The notes beneath the pieces were generated by a model. It ran no database searches. It was not told the DNA's origin and saw only the letters and a program-made list of their open reading frames with translations. Below, piece by piece: positions 16,375 to 25,763 of a stretch of 64,000 bases of DNA; the first letter of the stretch is position 1; each line of letters begins with the position of its first letter. Made by a program: the position numbers and the translations under genes. This stretch comes from Streptomyces fumigatiscleroticus (GTDB lineage: Bacteria > Actinomycetota > Actinomycetes > Streptomycetales > Streptomycetaceae): contig NZ_BMQF01000001.1 of assembly GCF_014647975.1 (NCBI RefSeq), positions 620,001 through 684,000 on the forward strand, in the 5' to 3' direction.

Positions 16375-17025
16375 ATGAGGTCCCTGGAGAGGCATCGCGA
16401 CGTCGGCGCGTACGCGCTCGGCGTGCTGGACGAGGCGGACGCCTTCCGCTTCGAGGACCACCTCATGGAGTGCCGCAGCTGCACCGTGCGGGTGACGGAG
16501 TTCGGGCCCACCGCACGGCAGCTGATGCTGTACCGGCGGGCGACACCGCGCCCGGTGCACCCGGTGGCCGGGCCCGGCCCGCGGCTGCTGGACCGGCTGC
16601 TGTCCGAAATCGCGGCGCGGCGGCGGGCGGGGCGCAGGTGGCTGCGGTGCGCCGTGGCCGCCTCGGTGGTGTGCGCCGTGGCCGGGTTCGGGGCCGTGCT
16701 CCTGGCGGGGCACGGGGACCGGACGGCGCGGGTGGCGGCGACCGACGAGCGGTCCGGGGTGTGGGCGCAGGTCACGGCCGAGAGCGAGGTGTGGGGCAGC
16801 GACGTGGCGCTCACGGTGCGGGACGGCGCGGGCCCGCGCTCCTGCCGTCTGATCGCCGTCGGCCGCGACGGCTCGGAGCAGACGGTCACCAGCTGGACCG
16901 TGCCCCGGCACGACGCCCGGCCCAGCACCGTGCACGGCGGCACGGCGCTGCACCCGGAGCAGATCGCCCGGTACGAGGTGCGCACTGCGGACGGGCAGCA
17001 CCTGGTCACGCTGCGGGCGCGCTGA
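16375..17025 (+). CDS. Membrane-anchored zinc-finger anti-sigma factor
   Basis: This 216-aa protein has the ZAS (zinc-associated anti-sigma) motif HxxxCxxC in FEDHLMECRSC (H at about 29, Cys at about 33 and 36). A helix (AVAASVVCAVAGFGAVLLAG, about 93-112) and an extracytoplasmic domain of about 100 residues (RskA-like, VTVRD..RSCRLIAVG..DG) follow. It should bind the ECF sigma factor encoded at 15019 and release it after proteolysis. The start ATG 16375 follows GAGG at a slightly long spacing. Confidence 0.88.
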   Translation: MRSLERHRDVGAYALGVLDEADAFRFEDHLMECRSCTVRVTEFGPTARQLMLYRRATPRPVHPVAGPGPRLLDRLLSEIAARRRAGRRWLRCAVAASVVCAVAGFGAVLLAGHGDRTARVAATDERSGVWAQVTAESEVWGSDVALTVRDGAGPRSCRLIAVGRDGSEQTVTSWTVPRHDARPSTVHGGTALHPEQIARYEVRTADGQHLVTLRAR

Positions 17026-17034
17026 GAGGCGCCG

Positions 17035-17899
17035 TCACTTCAGCAGCCGGGACAGCCTCCGGTCCGCCAGCGGCCTGCCGCCCGTCTGGCAGGTCGGGCA
17101 GTACTGGAGCGAGGAGTCGCTGAAGGAGACCTCGCGGACGGTGTCGCCGCAGACCGGGCAGGGCTCGCCGGTGCGGCCGTGGACGCGCAGGCCGCTCTTC
17201 TTCTCCGCCTTCAGCCGCCCCGCCGCCACCCCCCCGGGAGCGTTCGACCGCCTCCGTCAGCGTGGAGCGCAGCGCCGCGTACAGGCGTGCCGTCTCCTCG
17301 TCCGTCAGCGAGGACGCCAGCTTGAACGGCGACATGCGGGCCGCGTGCAGGATCTCGTCGCTGTAGGCGTTGCCCACCCCGGCGATCAGGCTCTGGTCGC
17401 GCAGGGCGCCCTTGAGCTGCCGCCGCTCGCCGTGCAGCAGGGCGGCGAACCGCTCCTCGCCGAAGTCGTCCGCGAGCGGGTCGGGGCCGAGCCGGGCCAC
17501 GCCGGGCACCTCGTCCGGATCGCGTACGACGTACACCGCGAGCCGCTTCTGCGTGCCTGCCTCGGTGAGGTCGAAGCCCTCGCCGGTCTCCAGGGCGACG
17601 CGCAGGGCGAGGGGACCCTTCCCCGGCCGGGGCGGGCCGTCCGGGAGGCGGTCGCGCCAGTGCAGCCAGCCCGCGCGTGCCAGATGGAGGACCAGGTGCG
17701 GGCCGTCGCCGGTCCGCAGGTCCAGGAACTTGCCGTGCCGGCGCACGGCGGTGACCTCCCGGCCCTCGACGGCGGTCGGGGGAGGGTCGTACGTCTTCAG
17801 GACGCTGACGGCGACGGGCAGCACCCGTACGATCGTGCGGCCGACGAGGTGCTCGTCGAGGAAGTCCCTGAGCGCCTCGACCTCGGGCAGTTCCGGCAT
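17035..17899 (-). pseudogene. Fpg/Nei-family DNA glycosylase interrupted by a frameshift
   Basis: The N-terminal frame (from ATG 17899) begins MPELPEVE, with the catalytic Pro and Glu, HGKFLDL and a helix-two-turn-helix (KGALRDQSLIAGVGNAYSDEIL). It is a base-excision-repair glycosylase/AP lyase of about 287 aa. At C7 (17229-17235) the frame is lost. The C-terminal zinc finger (CPVCGDT ... QYCPTCQTGG) continues in the next frame at 17035-17228. Removing one C restores SRGVAAGRLKAEKKSGLR and a full-length protein. The cause is either a real one-base insertion or a homopolymer read error. It is counted as a pseudogene on the sequence as given. Confidence 0.85.
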
Positions 17900-17940
17900 A
17901 CGTCCAGGGTGCCACGGGGGCCGCCGGTGACCCGTGGGGT

Positions 17941-20028
17941 TCAGCCGCGCTCCGTCACGACGAACTCGCACCACACGCACTTGCCGCCGCCGCGCGCCTC
18001 CACGCCCCACTCGTCCGCGAGCAGCTCCACCAGCATCAGACCCCGCCCGGAGACCCCGGCCTCCCCCGCCTCGCGGGGACGCGGCAGGGCGCTGGAGGAG
18101 TCCTCGACCTCGACGCGCAGCCGCCGGCCGGTGCCGGTGAGGACCCTCAGCGTGACGATCGCGGCGCCCTCGGTGTGCATGAGGGCGTTGGTGATCAGCT
18201 CGTCGGCGACCAGCTCGATCTCGTCGGCGTGGCCGCCGGCGCCCCAGGCGCGGACCGCCGCGCGGATCATGTGCCGGGCCCCGCAGAGGGCCTCGGGGTC
18301 GCCGGGCGCGACATGCTGCCGGAGCCGGCCGCCGGACCGCGGGGAGTCCGGGGTCCGGCGGCGCAGCAGGAGCAGCGCCACGTCGTCGTCGCCGCCGCGC
18401 CGCTCGGCCGCGTCGATGAGCCGCTCGGCGAGGTGGCGCACGTCGTCGGGCCCGGCGGCGACCAGCTCCGTGAGGGCGCGCATGCCGTCGCCGAGGTCGG
18501 CGCCGGGCTGTTCGACCAGGCCGTCGGTGCACAGCAGCAGGGTGTCGCCGGGGTCGAGCTCGACGGTGCCGACCGGATAGGCCAGGCCGTCGAACTCGGC
18601 GGACAGGCCCAGCGGCAGCCCGCCCTCGACGGGGACGCGGCGGCAGCCGCCGCCGGCCCGCCGTACCAGCGGGTCGATATGGCCGGCCCGGACCACCTGG
18701 ACCACGCCGGTGGACAGATCGGCCTCGGCGTACAGGCAGGTCGCGAAGCGGTCGGTGTCCAGCTCGTGGAGGAAGACGGAGGCGCGTGCCATCACGGTGG
18801 CCGGGGGATGGCCCTCGGCGGCGTAGGCGCGCAGGACGATGCGGAGCTGGCCCATGACGGCGGCGGCGTGCGTGTCGTGGCCCTGGACGTCGCCGATGAC
18901 CGCGCCGACCCGGCCCGAGGGGAGCGGGATCAGGTCGTACCAGTCGCCGCCGATGTCACGGCCCAGGGAGCCGCCGACGGGGGCGCCGCGGTAGCGGACG
19001 GCGACGTCGGCACCGGGCACGCCGGGGATGGTACGCGGCAGCATGGCCTGCTGGAGCTTCTCGGCCAGGTCCATCTCCTGCTCGTAGAACATGGCCCGCT
19101 GCAGGCTCTGCGCGATGCTGCTGCCCAGCGCCAGGAGCACGTTGCGGTCCTCGGGCGAAAAACCGTGCCGGTCGCTGTAGAGCAGGCCCATCGCGCCGAA
19201 CGGGCGGCCCTGGGCGATCAGCGGCAGATAGGCGGCCGAGGTGATGTGCAGGCCGGTGAGGTGCGGCCACAGGACCGGGTAGCGCTCGGCGAACTCCTCC
19301 GGCGACTCGATGAAACGCGGGCCCAGGGTGCGGACCACCTCGCTCAACGGGTACGGCTCGTCGATCCCGGTGATCCGGGTGCCGGGGACGAAGCTGTCCG
19401 GGGGGCCCTCGGCGATCAGCCGGATCCGGCCGGCCTCGACCAGGCCCATGACGAGGCTGGTGGCGCCCAGCCGGGTGAGGCCGTCGGTGTCCTTCAGGGC
19501 GTCGATGACCTCCACCACGGTCCGGGCGTGGGCCAGGGCGGCCGTGGTGAGCTGGACGACGCTGGTCCGCTGCCGGCGGGCCTCGTCCCGGGCGGCCTGC
19601 TCGCGGCGGGCCTCGACGTCGCCGAGTTCCTCGGTGGCGTCGCGGACGATGCCGATGATGCGGCGGGGGCGGCCGGTCTCGTCGCGCCGGATGTAGCCCT
19701 GGGTGTGGGTCCAGCGCAGGCTGCCGTCGCGGCGGCGGATGCGGAAGTAGGCGCCGTAGTTCTCGCTGCCGTCCTTCATGGCCTGGGCGACCAGGGCGTC
19801 CAGCCGGGCCCCCTCGGCCCGGGGCACGCGCGCGGCGAGGGAGCCGGGGTGCCCGTCGAACTCGTCGGGACGCAGGTCGAACACCTCGTGGGCCTGGGGG
19901 TCCATGTGGAACAGGCCGGTGTCCAGGTCCCAGTCGAAGCCGCCCATGCGGTTGAGCGCCAGGATCGGATCCGGGTGGGCGGGCCGGTCCTGCGGGAGTG
20001 ACGAGGCGCTCGCTCCCCGATCAGCCAT
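17941..20028 (-). CDS. PAS-GAF-PP2C (SpoIIE) phosphatase with HATPase domain
   Basis: This 695-aa soluble regulator has four domains in order: PAS/PAC (about 15-135), GAF (about 160-320), SpoIIE-type PP2C phosphatase (about 330-545, with GGDWYDLIPL and GDVQGHD metal motifs), and an anti-sigma-like histidine-kinase ATPase (about 560-690, with DELITNALMHTEG). Such proteins usually dephosphorylate anti-sigma antagonists in stress and development switches in Streptomyces, here presumably in response to a redox, light or small-molecule cue sensed by PAS or GAF. It stands alone in its transcription direction between the glycosylase and the LMF-like gene. Confidence 0.93.
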   Translation of the reverse strand: MADRGASASSLPQDRPAHPDPILALNRMGGFDWDLDTGLFHMDPQAHEVFDLRPDEFDGHPGSLAARVPRAEGARLDALVAQAMKDGSENYGAYFRIRRRDGSLRWTHTQGYIRRDETGRPRRIIGIVRDATEELGDVEARREQAARDEARRQRTSVVQLTTAALAHARTVVEVIDALKDTDGLTRLGATSLVMGLVEAGRIRLIAEGPPDSFVPGTRITGIDEPYPLSEVVRTLGPRFIESPEEFAERYPVLWPHLTGLHITSAAYLPLIAQGRPFGAMGLLYSDRHGFSPEDRNVLLALGSSIAQSLQRAMFYEQEMDLAEKLQQAMLPRTIPGVPGADVAVRYRGAPVGGSLGRDIGGDWYDLIPLPSGRVGAVIGDVQGHDTHAAAVMGQLRIVLRAYAAEGHPPATVMARASVFLHELDTDRFATCLYAEADLSTGVVQVVRAGHIDPLVRRAGGGCRRVPVEGGLPLGLSAEFDGLAYPVGTVELDPGDTLLLCTDGLVEQPGADLGDGMRALTELVAAGPDDVRHLAERLIDAAERRGGDDDVALLLLRRRTPDSPRSGGRLRQHVAPGDPEALCGARHMIRAAVRAWGAGGHADEIELVADELITNALMHTEGAAIVTLRVLTGTGRRLRVEVEDSSSALPRPREAGEAGVSGRGLMLVELLADEWGVEARGGGKCVWCEFVVTERG

Positions 20029-20171
20029 GGGCCCACCTTGCCAGCATTCGTCCGATTCTTCGACTTCAGGACGCCGGACGCCGTACGGTGCGGCTGCGGC
20101 GTTCGGGCGGCCGGGTACGGGGTAGCCGGGAGACGGCCGTGGACCGTGGGACCGGAAGAAGGAGCACGGCC

Positions 20172-21593
20172 GTGGACTGGTTCACCGCACCCGAGTACTG
20201 GCTGAGCCGGCTGGTCTTCCAGCGGGCCCTGGCCGCCGTCTACCTGGTGGCGTTCCTGACGGCGGCCGTGCAGTTCCGCGCGCTGCTCGGCGAGCGCGGC
20301 ATGCTGCCCGTGCCCCGCTTCGTGGAGCGGGTGCCGTTCCTGCGGTCGCCGAGCCTGTTCCACGCCCACTACTCGGACCGCTTCTTCGCGGCCTGCGCCT
20401 GGGCGGGCTGCGCGGTGTCCGCGGCGCTGCTGGCGGGGGCCGACTCACTGCTGCCCCTGTGGGGCGCGATGCTGCTGTGGCTGGTGCCGTGGGCGCTGTA
20501 TCTGTCGATCGTCAACGTCGGTCAGACCTGGTACGCGTTCGGCTGGGAGTCGCTGCTGCTGGAGGTCGGCTTCGTCGCCGTGCTGCTGGGCAACGACGAG
20601 GTGGCGCCGCCGGTCGTGGTGCTGTTCCTGCTGCGGTGGGTGCTGTTCCGGGTGGAGTTCGGCGCCGGGCTGATCAAGCTGCGCGGCGACGCGTGCTGGC
20701 GGAAGCTGACCTGCCTGGACTACCACCACGAGACCCAGCCGATGCCCGGCCCGCTGAGCTGGTACTTCCACCGGCTGCCGGGGCCCCTGCACCGGGTCGA
20801 GGTGGCCGCGAACCACGTCACCCAGCTCGTGGTGCCCTTCCTGCTGTTCACACCGCAGCCGGTGGCCACGGCCGCCGCCGCGCTGATGATCGTCACCCAG
20901 CTGTGGCTGGTGCTGTCGGGCAACTTCGCCTGGCTGAACTGGATCACCATCGTGGTGGCCCTGTCGGCGGTGGAGTTCCCGGCCGATCCGCCGTCCGTGC
21001 CCCACGCCCCGCTCTGGTACGAGATCGTCGTCCTGGCCGTCGCCGCGCTGCTGGTGTTCCTCAGCCACCGGCCGGTGCGCAACATGATCTCCCGCCGCCA
21101 GGTGATGAACCGCTCCTTCGACCCGCTGCACCTGGTCAACACCTACGGGGCGTTCGGCAGCGTCAGCCGGATCCGGTACGAGGTGGTGATCGAGGGCACC
21201 GCCGAGGAGGTGCCGCGCGAGGACTCCGACTGGCGGGAGTACGAGTTCCGGGGCAAGCCCGGCGATCCCCGGCGCCGGCCCCGCCAGTACGCGCCCTACC
21301 ATCTGCGCCTGGACTGGCTGATGTGGTTCGCCGCCCTGTCGCCCGGCTACGCGGGCGCGTGGTTCGGCGCGCTGGTGGAACGGCTGCTGGAGAACGACCG
21401 GGACACGCTGAGGCTGCTGCGCCGCTCGCCGTTCCCGCCCGACGCCCCGCCGCGCCACATCCGGGCCCGTCTGTTCCGCTACCGGTTCACCACCTGGCGG
21501 GAGCGGCGGGAGACCGGCGCCTGCTGGGAGCGGACGTACGTGCGCGAGTATCTGCCGCCGACCCGGCTGGCGGGGACGGCTCAGAGGCCGTAG
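20172..21593 (+). CDS. Lipase maturation factor family membrane protein
   Basis: This 473-aa polytopic membrane protein matches the lipase maturation factor 1 (LMF1) family. Signs are the FG-E-LLLEVGF region after helix 4, the RW-LFR-EFGAGLIKLRGD motif, the YHHETQPMPGPLSWYFHRLP segment, and a C-terminal soluble domain with an EFRGKPGDP..RRPRQYAPYHLRLDWLMWFAA stretch. The bacterial role is unknown; in animals LMF1 acts in lipase folding. I start at GTG 20172 because AAGGAG precedes it. Its last codons lie within the first of four 33-bp tandem repeats. Confidence 0.85.
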   Translation: MDWFTAPEYWLSRLVFQRALAAVYLVAFLTAAVQFRALLGERGMLPVPRFVERVPFLRSPSLFHAHYSDRFFAACAWAGCAVSAALLAGADSLLPLWGAMLLWLVPWALYLSIVNVGQTWYAFGWESLLLEVGFVAVLLGNDEVAPPVVVLFLLRWVLFRVEFGAGLIKLRGDACWRKLTCLDYHHETQPMPGPLSWYFHRLPGPLHRVEVAANHVTQLVVPFLLFTPQPVATAAAALMIVTQLWLVLSGNFAWLNWITIVVALSAVEFPADPPSVPHAPLWYEIVVLAVAALLVFLSHRPVRNMISRRQVMNRSFDPLHLVNTYGAFGSVSRIRYEVVIEGTAEEVPREDSDWREYEFRGKPGDPRRRPRQYAPYHLRLDWLMWFAALSPGYAGAWFGALVERLLENDRDTLRLLRRSPFPPDAPPRHIRARLFRYRFTTWRERRETGACWERTYVREYLPPTRLAGTAQRP

Positions 21594-21699
21594 ACGCGGG
21601 TGGCGGGGACGGCTCAGAGGCCGTAGACGCGGGTGGCGGGGACGGCTCAGAGGCCGTAGACGCGGGTGGCGGGGACGGCTCAGAGGCCGTAGACGCGGG
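21568..21699. repeat. Four perfect 33-bp tandem repeats at convergent stop codons
   Basis: A 33-bp unit beginning TGGCGGGGACGGCTCAGAGG is present four times without a mismatch, at 21568-21600, 21601-21633, 21634-21666 and 21667-21699. Each unit contains a TAG that is the stop of the rightward gene and a TCA that is the stop (TGA) of the leftward gene. The first copy ends the LMF-like gene; the last ends the amidohydrolase gene. Confidence 0.97.
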
Positions 21700-22513
21700 T
21701 GGCGGTGGCAGCGAAGATCCGGTCGCGGTCGTGCGCGCCGGTCAGCCGGCCCGCGACGTCCAGCACCTCGCGGTAGGTCGCCGCCAGGGTGCACACCGGC
21801 CAGTCCGAGCCGAACATCAGCCGGTCCGGGCCGAAGGCGTCCAGCACCACCTCGGCGTACGGGCGCAGGTCGGCCACGCTCCAGGACGCCGGGTCGGCCT
21901 CGGTGACCAGGCCGGAGAGCTTGCAGACGGTGTTGGGCAGGGCGGCGAGCGCCCTGACGTGGGTCGCCCAGGGTTCGAGCGCGCCGGAGGCGACGGGCGG
22001 CTTGCCGAGGTGGTCCAGGACGAAGGTGAGCCGCGGCAGCGACCGCGCGGCCGTGACGCAGGCCGGCAGCTGGTGGTCCAGGACCACCAGGTCGAAGACG
22101 AGCGAGGCGTCCGCGACCGCGGCCAGTCCGCGGCGCACGTCCGCCCGCAGCAGCCACTCCGGGTCGGGCTCGCCCTGGACCTGGTGGCGGATGCCCTTGA
22201 GGTACCGGCCGCCGGGCAGTTCCCGCAGCCGGGCCAGCTCGTCGGCGACGTCGGGGCGGGTGAGGTCGGTCCAGCCGACGACACCGGCGACCAGGTCGTG
22301 CCCGGCCGCCAGGGCGAGGAGCTCGGGCGTCTCCTGCGCCACGGTGACCGTCTGCACCAGGACGGTGCGGCCGACTCCCACCGCGCGGGCCTGGGGTTCG
22401 AGGTCGGCGAGGGTGAAGTCCCGCCGCAGCGGCGCGAGGGCGGGGCCGGTGATCCAGTCCTGGTCGCGGACGGACAGGTCCCACACGTGGTGGTGGGAGT
22501 CGACGACGGTCAT
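21680..22513 (-). CDS. Amidohydrolase of the L-fuconolactonase family (COG3618)
   Basis: This 277-aa cytoplasmic metal-dependent hydrolase has the opening VDSHHHVWD (the HxH variant of COG3618), a mid HLGKP motif and a late GSDWPVC aspartate near 245. COG3618 members hydrolyse sugar lactones. In this operon it most likely opens L-fucono-1,5-lactone to L-fuconate. It is the last gene of the cluster, and its ATG overlaps the TGA of the aldo/keto reductase by 4 nt (ATGA). Its stop lies in the 33-bp repeat array. Confidence 0.85.
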   Translation of the reverse strand: MTVVDSHHHVWDLSVRDQDWITGPALAPLRRDFTLADLEPQARAVGVGRTVLVQTVTVAQETPELLALAAGHDLVAGVVGWTDLTRPDVADELARLRELPGGRYLKGIRHQVQGEPDPEWLLRADVRRGLAAVADASLVFDLVVLDHQLPACVTAARSLPRLTFVLDHLGKPPVASGALEPWATHVRALAALPNTVCKLSGLVTEADPASWSVADLRPYAEVVLDAFGPDRLMFGSDWPVCTLAATYREVLDVAGRLTGAHDRDRIFAATATRVYGL

Positions 22514-23496
22514 GACGGCTCCCCGGCGGGGACGGGGGCGTCGGCGGGCAGCAGCCCGCTCTCGCGCAGCTCCTGCCAGAAGGCGGCGGGCACCGGCTCC
22601 GCGAACCGGTCGGCGCAGTCGTGCACCTCGGCCGCCGACCGGGCCCCGACGAGGACGGCGGCGACGGCCGGGTGGGCGGCGCAGAAGGCCAGGGCGGCGG
22701 CGCGCAGGGCGGTGCCGTGCCGGTCGGCGACGGACTTCAGCCGCAGGGCGCGCTCCACCAGCTCGGCGGGTGCCGTGCGGTAGTCGTACGCCGCTCCCGG
22801 CCGCGGGTCCGCCAGCAGGCCGGAGTTGAAGGCGCCGCCGATGACGACGGAGACGCCGCGGGCCTCGGCGGCGGGCAGCAGCCCGGTCAGCGCGCTCTGG
22901 TCGAGGAGGGTGTAGCGCCCGGCGCACAGCACCACGTCGACATCCGTGTCGCGGACGAAGCGGGTGAGCATCTCCGCCTGGTTCATGCCCGCGCCGATCG
23001 CGCCGACGACTCCTTCCGCGCGCAGCCGCTCCAGCGCCGGATAGCCCTCGCGGAAGGCCTGTTCGGCGTGGTCGTCGGGGTCGTGGAGGTAGACGGCGTC
23101 CACCCGGTCCAGGCCCAGCCGCTCCAGACTCGCCTCCAGCGTGCGGCGTACGCCGTCGGCGGTGAAGTCCCACACGCGGCGGTGGGTGGCGGGGACGGCG
23201 AAGCCGTTGGCCAGGTCGTCGCCGCCGCCGTCCGAGGGCTCCAGCCGGCGGCCCACCTTGGTGGAGACCGTGTACTGGGCGCGCGGGTGCTCGCGCAGGG
23301 CCGCGCCGAGGCGGCGTTCGGACAGGCCGAGGCCGTAGTGCGGCGCGGTGTCGAAGTAGCGGACGCCCCGCTGCCAGGCGGCCTCGACGGCCGCGTGCGC
23401 CTGCTCCTCGCCGACCTCGGTGTAGAGGCCGGCGATCCCGGCGGCGCCGAAGGCCAGGGCGCTGACGTGGACGCCGCTGCGGCCGAGGGTGTTCAC
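22510..23496 (-). CDS. Aldo/keto reductase, probable L-fucose dehydrogenase
   Basis: This 328-aa NAD(P)-dependent oxidoreductase has the AKR barrel. Motifs are YFDTAPHYGLGLSERRLG near 44-61 (Asp and Tyr of the catalytic tetrad), VSTKVG (Lys) and VYLHDPDD (His position). It matches the D-threo-aldose 1-dehydrogenase/L-fucose dehydrogenase branch, which oxidises L-fucose at C1 to the lactone. It starts with GTG at 23496, overlapping the stop of the SDR gene (GTGA). It is the first enzymatic step of the pathway encoded around it. Confidence 0.85.
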   Translation of the reverse strand: MNTLGRSGVHVSALAFGAAGIAGLYTEVGEEQAHAAVEAAWQRGVRYFDTAPHYGLGLSERRLGAALREHPRAQYTVSTKVGRRLEPSDGGGDDLANGFAVPATHRRVWDFTADGVRRTLEASLERLGLDRVDAVYLHDPDDHAEQAFREGYPALERLRAEGVVGAIGAGMNQAEMLTRFVRDTDVDVVLCAGRYTLLDQSALTGLLPAAEARGVSVVIGGAFNSGLLADPRPGAAYDYRTAPAELVERALRLKSVADRHGTALRAAALAFCAAHPAVAAVLVGARSAAEVHDCADRFAEPVPAAFWQELRESGLLPADAPVPAGEPS

Positions 23497-24248
23497 CGGG
23501 CCTCCGGGCGCAGCCGCAGGCCCTGCATGCCGCCGTCGACCGCGAGGGAGGTGCCGGTGGTGGCGCCGGAGAGCGGGCTCGCCAGGTACGCGATCGCGCC
23601 CGCGACCTCCTCGGCGGTGACCAGACGGCCGGTGGGCTGGCGGGCTTCCAGGGCGGCGCGTTCGGCGGCGGGGTCGGGGGCGGCGGACAGCAGCCGGCCG
23701 ATCCACGGGGTGTCCGCGGTGCCCGGGTTGACGCAGTTCACGCGGATGCCCTCGCGGAGGTGGTCGGCGGCCATGGCGAGGGTGAGCGAGTACACCGCGC
23801 CCTTCGTCGCGCTGTACAGGGCGCGCTGCGGCAGACCGGCGGTGGCCGCGATGGAGCAGGTGTTGACGATCGCCGCCTGCGCGGACCGGCGCAGATACGG
23901 CAGGCAGGCGCGGGCGGTGCGCACCATGCCGAGGACGTTGACGTCGAAGACGCGGTGCCACTCGGCGTCGTCGTTGTCCTCGACCGTGCCCTGGGCGCCG
24001 ATGCCGGCGTTGTTGACCAGGACGTCGAGGCCGCCGAGGCCGGCCGCGGCGGCGGCCACCGCCTCCCGCACCGAGGCGTCGTCGGTGACGTCGGCGCGGT
24101 ACCCGAGCAGCGGCTTGTCCACCGAGGACGGGTCCAGGTCGAGGACGGCGACCCGGGCGCCCCGTTCGGCCAGCAGCTCCGCGGTGGCCCGGCCGATGCC
24201 GGAGGCCCCGCCCGTCACCAGGGCCTTCAGGCCCTCGAAGTCGCTCAT
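23493..24248 (-). CDS. Short-chain dehydrogenase, probable 2-keto-3-deoxy-L-fuconate dehydrogenase
   Basis: This 251-aa classical SDR has the cofactor motif TGGASGIG (near 12), NNAG, the catalytic Ser in [13 protein letters not shown] (Tyr, Lys) and a C-terminal DGGMQGL. In the non-phosphorylating L-fucose route this type oxidises 2-keto-3-deoxy-L-fuconate to the 2,4-diketo acid. An alternative is the first dehydrogenase, since SDRs can also oxidise fucose. Its ATG overlaps the dehydratase stop (ATGA), and its own stop overlaps the AKR start. Confidence 0.85.
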   Translation of the reverse strand: MSDFEGLKALVTGGASGIGRATAELLAERGARVAVLDLDPSSVDKPLLGYRADVTDDASVREAVAAAAAGLGGLDVLVNNAGIGAQGTVEDNDDAEWHRVFDVNVLGMVRTARACLPYLRRSAQAAIVNTCSIAATAGLPQRALYSATKGAVYSLTLAMAADHLREGIRVNCVNPGTADTPWIGRLLSAAPDPAAERAALEARQPTGRLVTAEEVAGAIAYLASPLSGATTGTSLAVDGGMQGLRLRPEAR

Positions 24249-25585
24249 GCCGCCCGCCCTTCCGTGGTGTCGAGGTCGGCGGCCCAGAAGGTGCCGCCGG
24301 GATAGGTGTACCGGTCGATCGACTCGGGCCGCATCGCGGCCGAGAAGCCCGGCGCGGTGGGTGCCATGTAGTGACCGTCGCGGATCACCACCGGGTCGAC
24401 GAAGTGGTCGTGCAGATGGTCGACGTACTCGATGAGGCGGTCCTCGGTGGTGCCGGAGAGCGCCACGTAGTCGAACATCGACAGATGCTGGACGAGTTCG
24501 CACAGGCCGACGCCGCCGGCGTGCGGGCACACCGGCACGCCGAACTTGGCCGCCAGCAGCAGCACGGCGAGGTTCTCGTTGACGCCGCCGACCCGGGCCG
24601 CGTCGATCTGGACCACGTCCACGGCGCCCGCCTGGAGGAGCTGTTTGAACACGATCCGGTTCTGCACGTGCTCGCCGGTGGCGACCTTCACCGGGGCGAC
24701 CGCGCGGCGGATCGCGGCGTGGCCGAGCACGTCGTCGGGGCTGGTGGGCTCCTCGATCCAGTACGGGCCGAACTCGGCGAGCGCGTTGGTCCAGCGGATC
24801 GCCTCCGGCACGTCCCAGCGCTGGTTGGCGTCGATCGCGATGCGCACGTGCGGGCCGACCACCGCGCGGGCGGTGCGGCAGCGCCGCAGGTCGTCGTCGA
24901 GGTCCGCGCCGACCTTCAGCTTGATCTGGGTGAAGCCGTCGGCGACGGCCCGGGCGGCGAGCCGGGTGAGCTTGTCGTCGTCGTAGCCGAGCCAGCCCGG
25001 GGAGGTGGTGTAGGCGGGGTAGCCGGTCTCCAGCAGCCGGGCCGTGCGCCCGTCGGCGCCCTCCCGGCCCCGGCGCAGCAGGTCCAGCGCCTCGTCGGGC
25101 GTGAGCGCGTCGGTGAGGTAGCGGAAGTCGATCTGGCCGGCCAGCCACTCCGGTTCGGCCTCGGCCAGCAGCCGCCACAGCGGCTTGGCGGCGCGCTTGG
25201 CGGCCAGGTCCCACACGGCGTTGACCACCGCGCCGATCGCCATGTGCATCACGCCCTTCTCCGGTCCGAGCCAGCGCAGCTGGCTGTCGCCGACCAGGTC
25301 CCGGTAGAGCGTGGCCGGGTCGTCGCACACCTCGCGCACCGGCCGTCCGACCACATGGTGGCGGAGCGCGTGGACCGCGGCCGTCTGCACCTCGTTGCCC
25401 CGTCCGATGGTGAAGGCGAAGCCGTGCCCCTCCTGGCCCGGCTCGGCGTCGGTGCGCAGCACGACGTACGCGGCCGAGTAGTCGGGGTCCGGGTTCATCG
25501 CGTCGGAGCCGTCGAGCTCGCGGGAGGTGGGGAACCGGATGTCGTAGGTGTCGACCGCGGTGATGCGGGCGGGCGTCGGGGGCAC
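24245..25585 (-). CDS. L-fuconate dehydratase (enolase superfamily)
   Basis: This 446-aa enzyme dehydrates L-fuconate to 2-keto-3-deoxy-L-fuconate. The family markers are strong: an N-terminal capping domain opening [20 protein letters not shown], the catalytic Lys in QIKLKVG, the metal ligands in DANQRWD and [15 protein letters not shown], and the catalytic His in [10 protein letters not shown]. The length suits FucD/ENOSF1-type fuconate dehydratases. It starts with GTG at 25585 and is the first gene of a four-gene operon with 4-nt overlaps throughout. The divergent GntR gene and operator lie about 0.1 kb upstream. Confidence 0.92.
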   Translation of the reverse strand: MPPTPARITAVDTYDIRFPTSRELDGSDAMNPDPDYSAAYVVLRTDAEPGQEGHGFAFTIGRGNEVQTAAVHALRHHVVGRPVREVCDDPATLYRDLVGDSQLRWLGPEKGVMHMAIGAVVNAVWDLAAKRAAKPLWRLLAEAEPEWLAGQIDFRYLTDALTPDEALDLLRRGREGADGRTARLLETGYPAYTTSPGWLGYDDDKLTRLAARAVADGFTQIKLKVGADLDDDLRRCRTARAVVGPHVRIAIDANQRWDVPEAIRWTNALAEFGPYWIEEPTSPDDVLGHAAIRRAVAPVKVATGEHVQNRIVFKQLLQAGAVDVVQIDAARVGGVNENLAVLLLAAKFGVPVCPHAGGVGLCELVQHLSMFDYVALSGTTEDRLIEYVDHLHDHFVDPVVIRDGHYMAPTAPGFSAAMRPESIDRYTYPGGTFWAADLDTTEGRAA

Positions 25586-25636
25586 GGCGGGCCTTTCGGT
25601 CGGTGGCGGGCCGGACGTGAGCTGTCCGCATACTTA

Positions 25637-25735
25637 TCAGACCACTTGCCCGGCACAACAGCCCGCGTTCGCGGATTTCTCGGTCGCCGCGCGGTCGCCG
25701 CATCGAAGTGGTCGGACCACCGCAGTGGTTAGACT
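25637..25735. promoter_or_regulatory. GntR/FadR operator and divergent promoter of the L-fucose operon
   Basis: A perfect inverted repeat GTGGTC-G-GACCAC lies at 25708-25720, matching the TGGTnnnACCA form bound by FadR-type GntR proteins. Two further half sites occur nearby: CAGACCAC at 25638-25645 and GTGGTTAGAC at 25725-25734. They sit between the operon and the regulator gene. Confidence 0.8.
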
Positions 25736-25763
25736 GCGCGCACCCGGTGAGTGGAGGAGTGGC

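Noticed and set aside
20459..22783. A 774-aa open frame on the + strand crossing the 33-bp repeats
   Set aside because: It is an out-of-frame shadow of the LMF-like gene and antisense to the amidohydrolase; the repeats simply lack stops in that frame.
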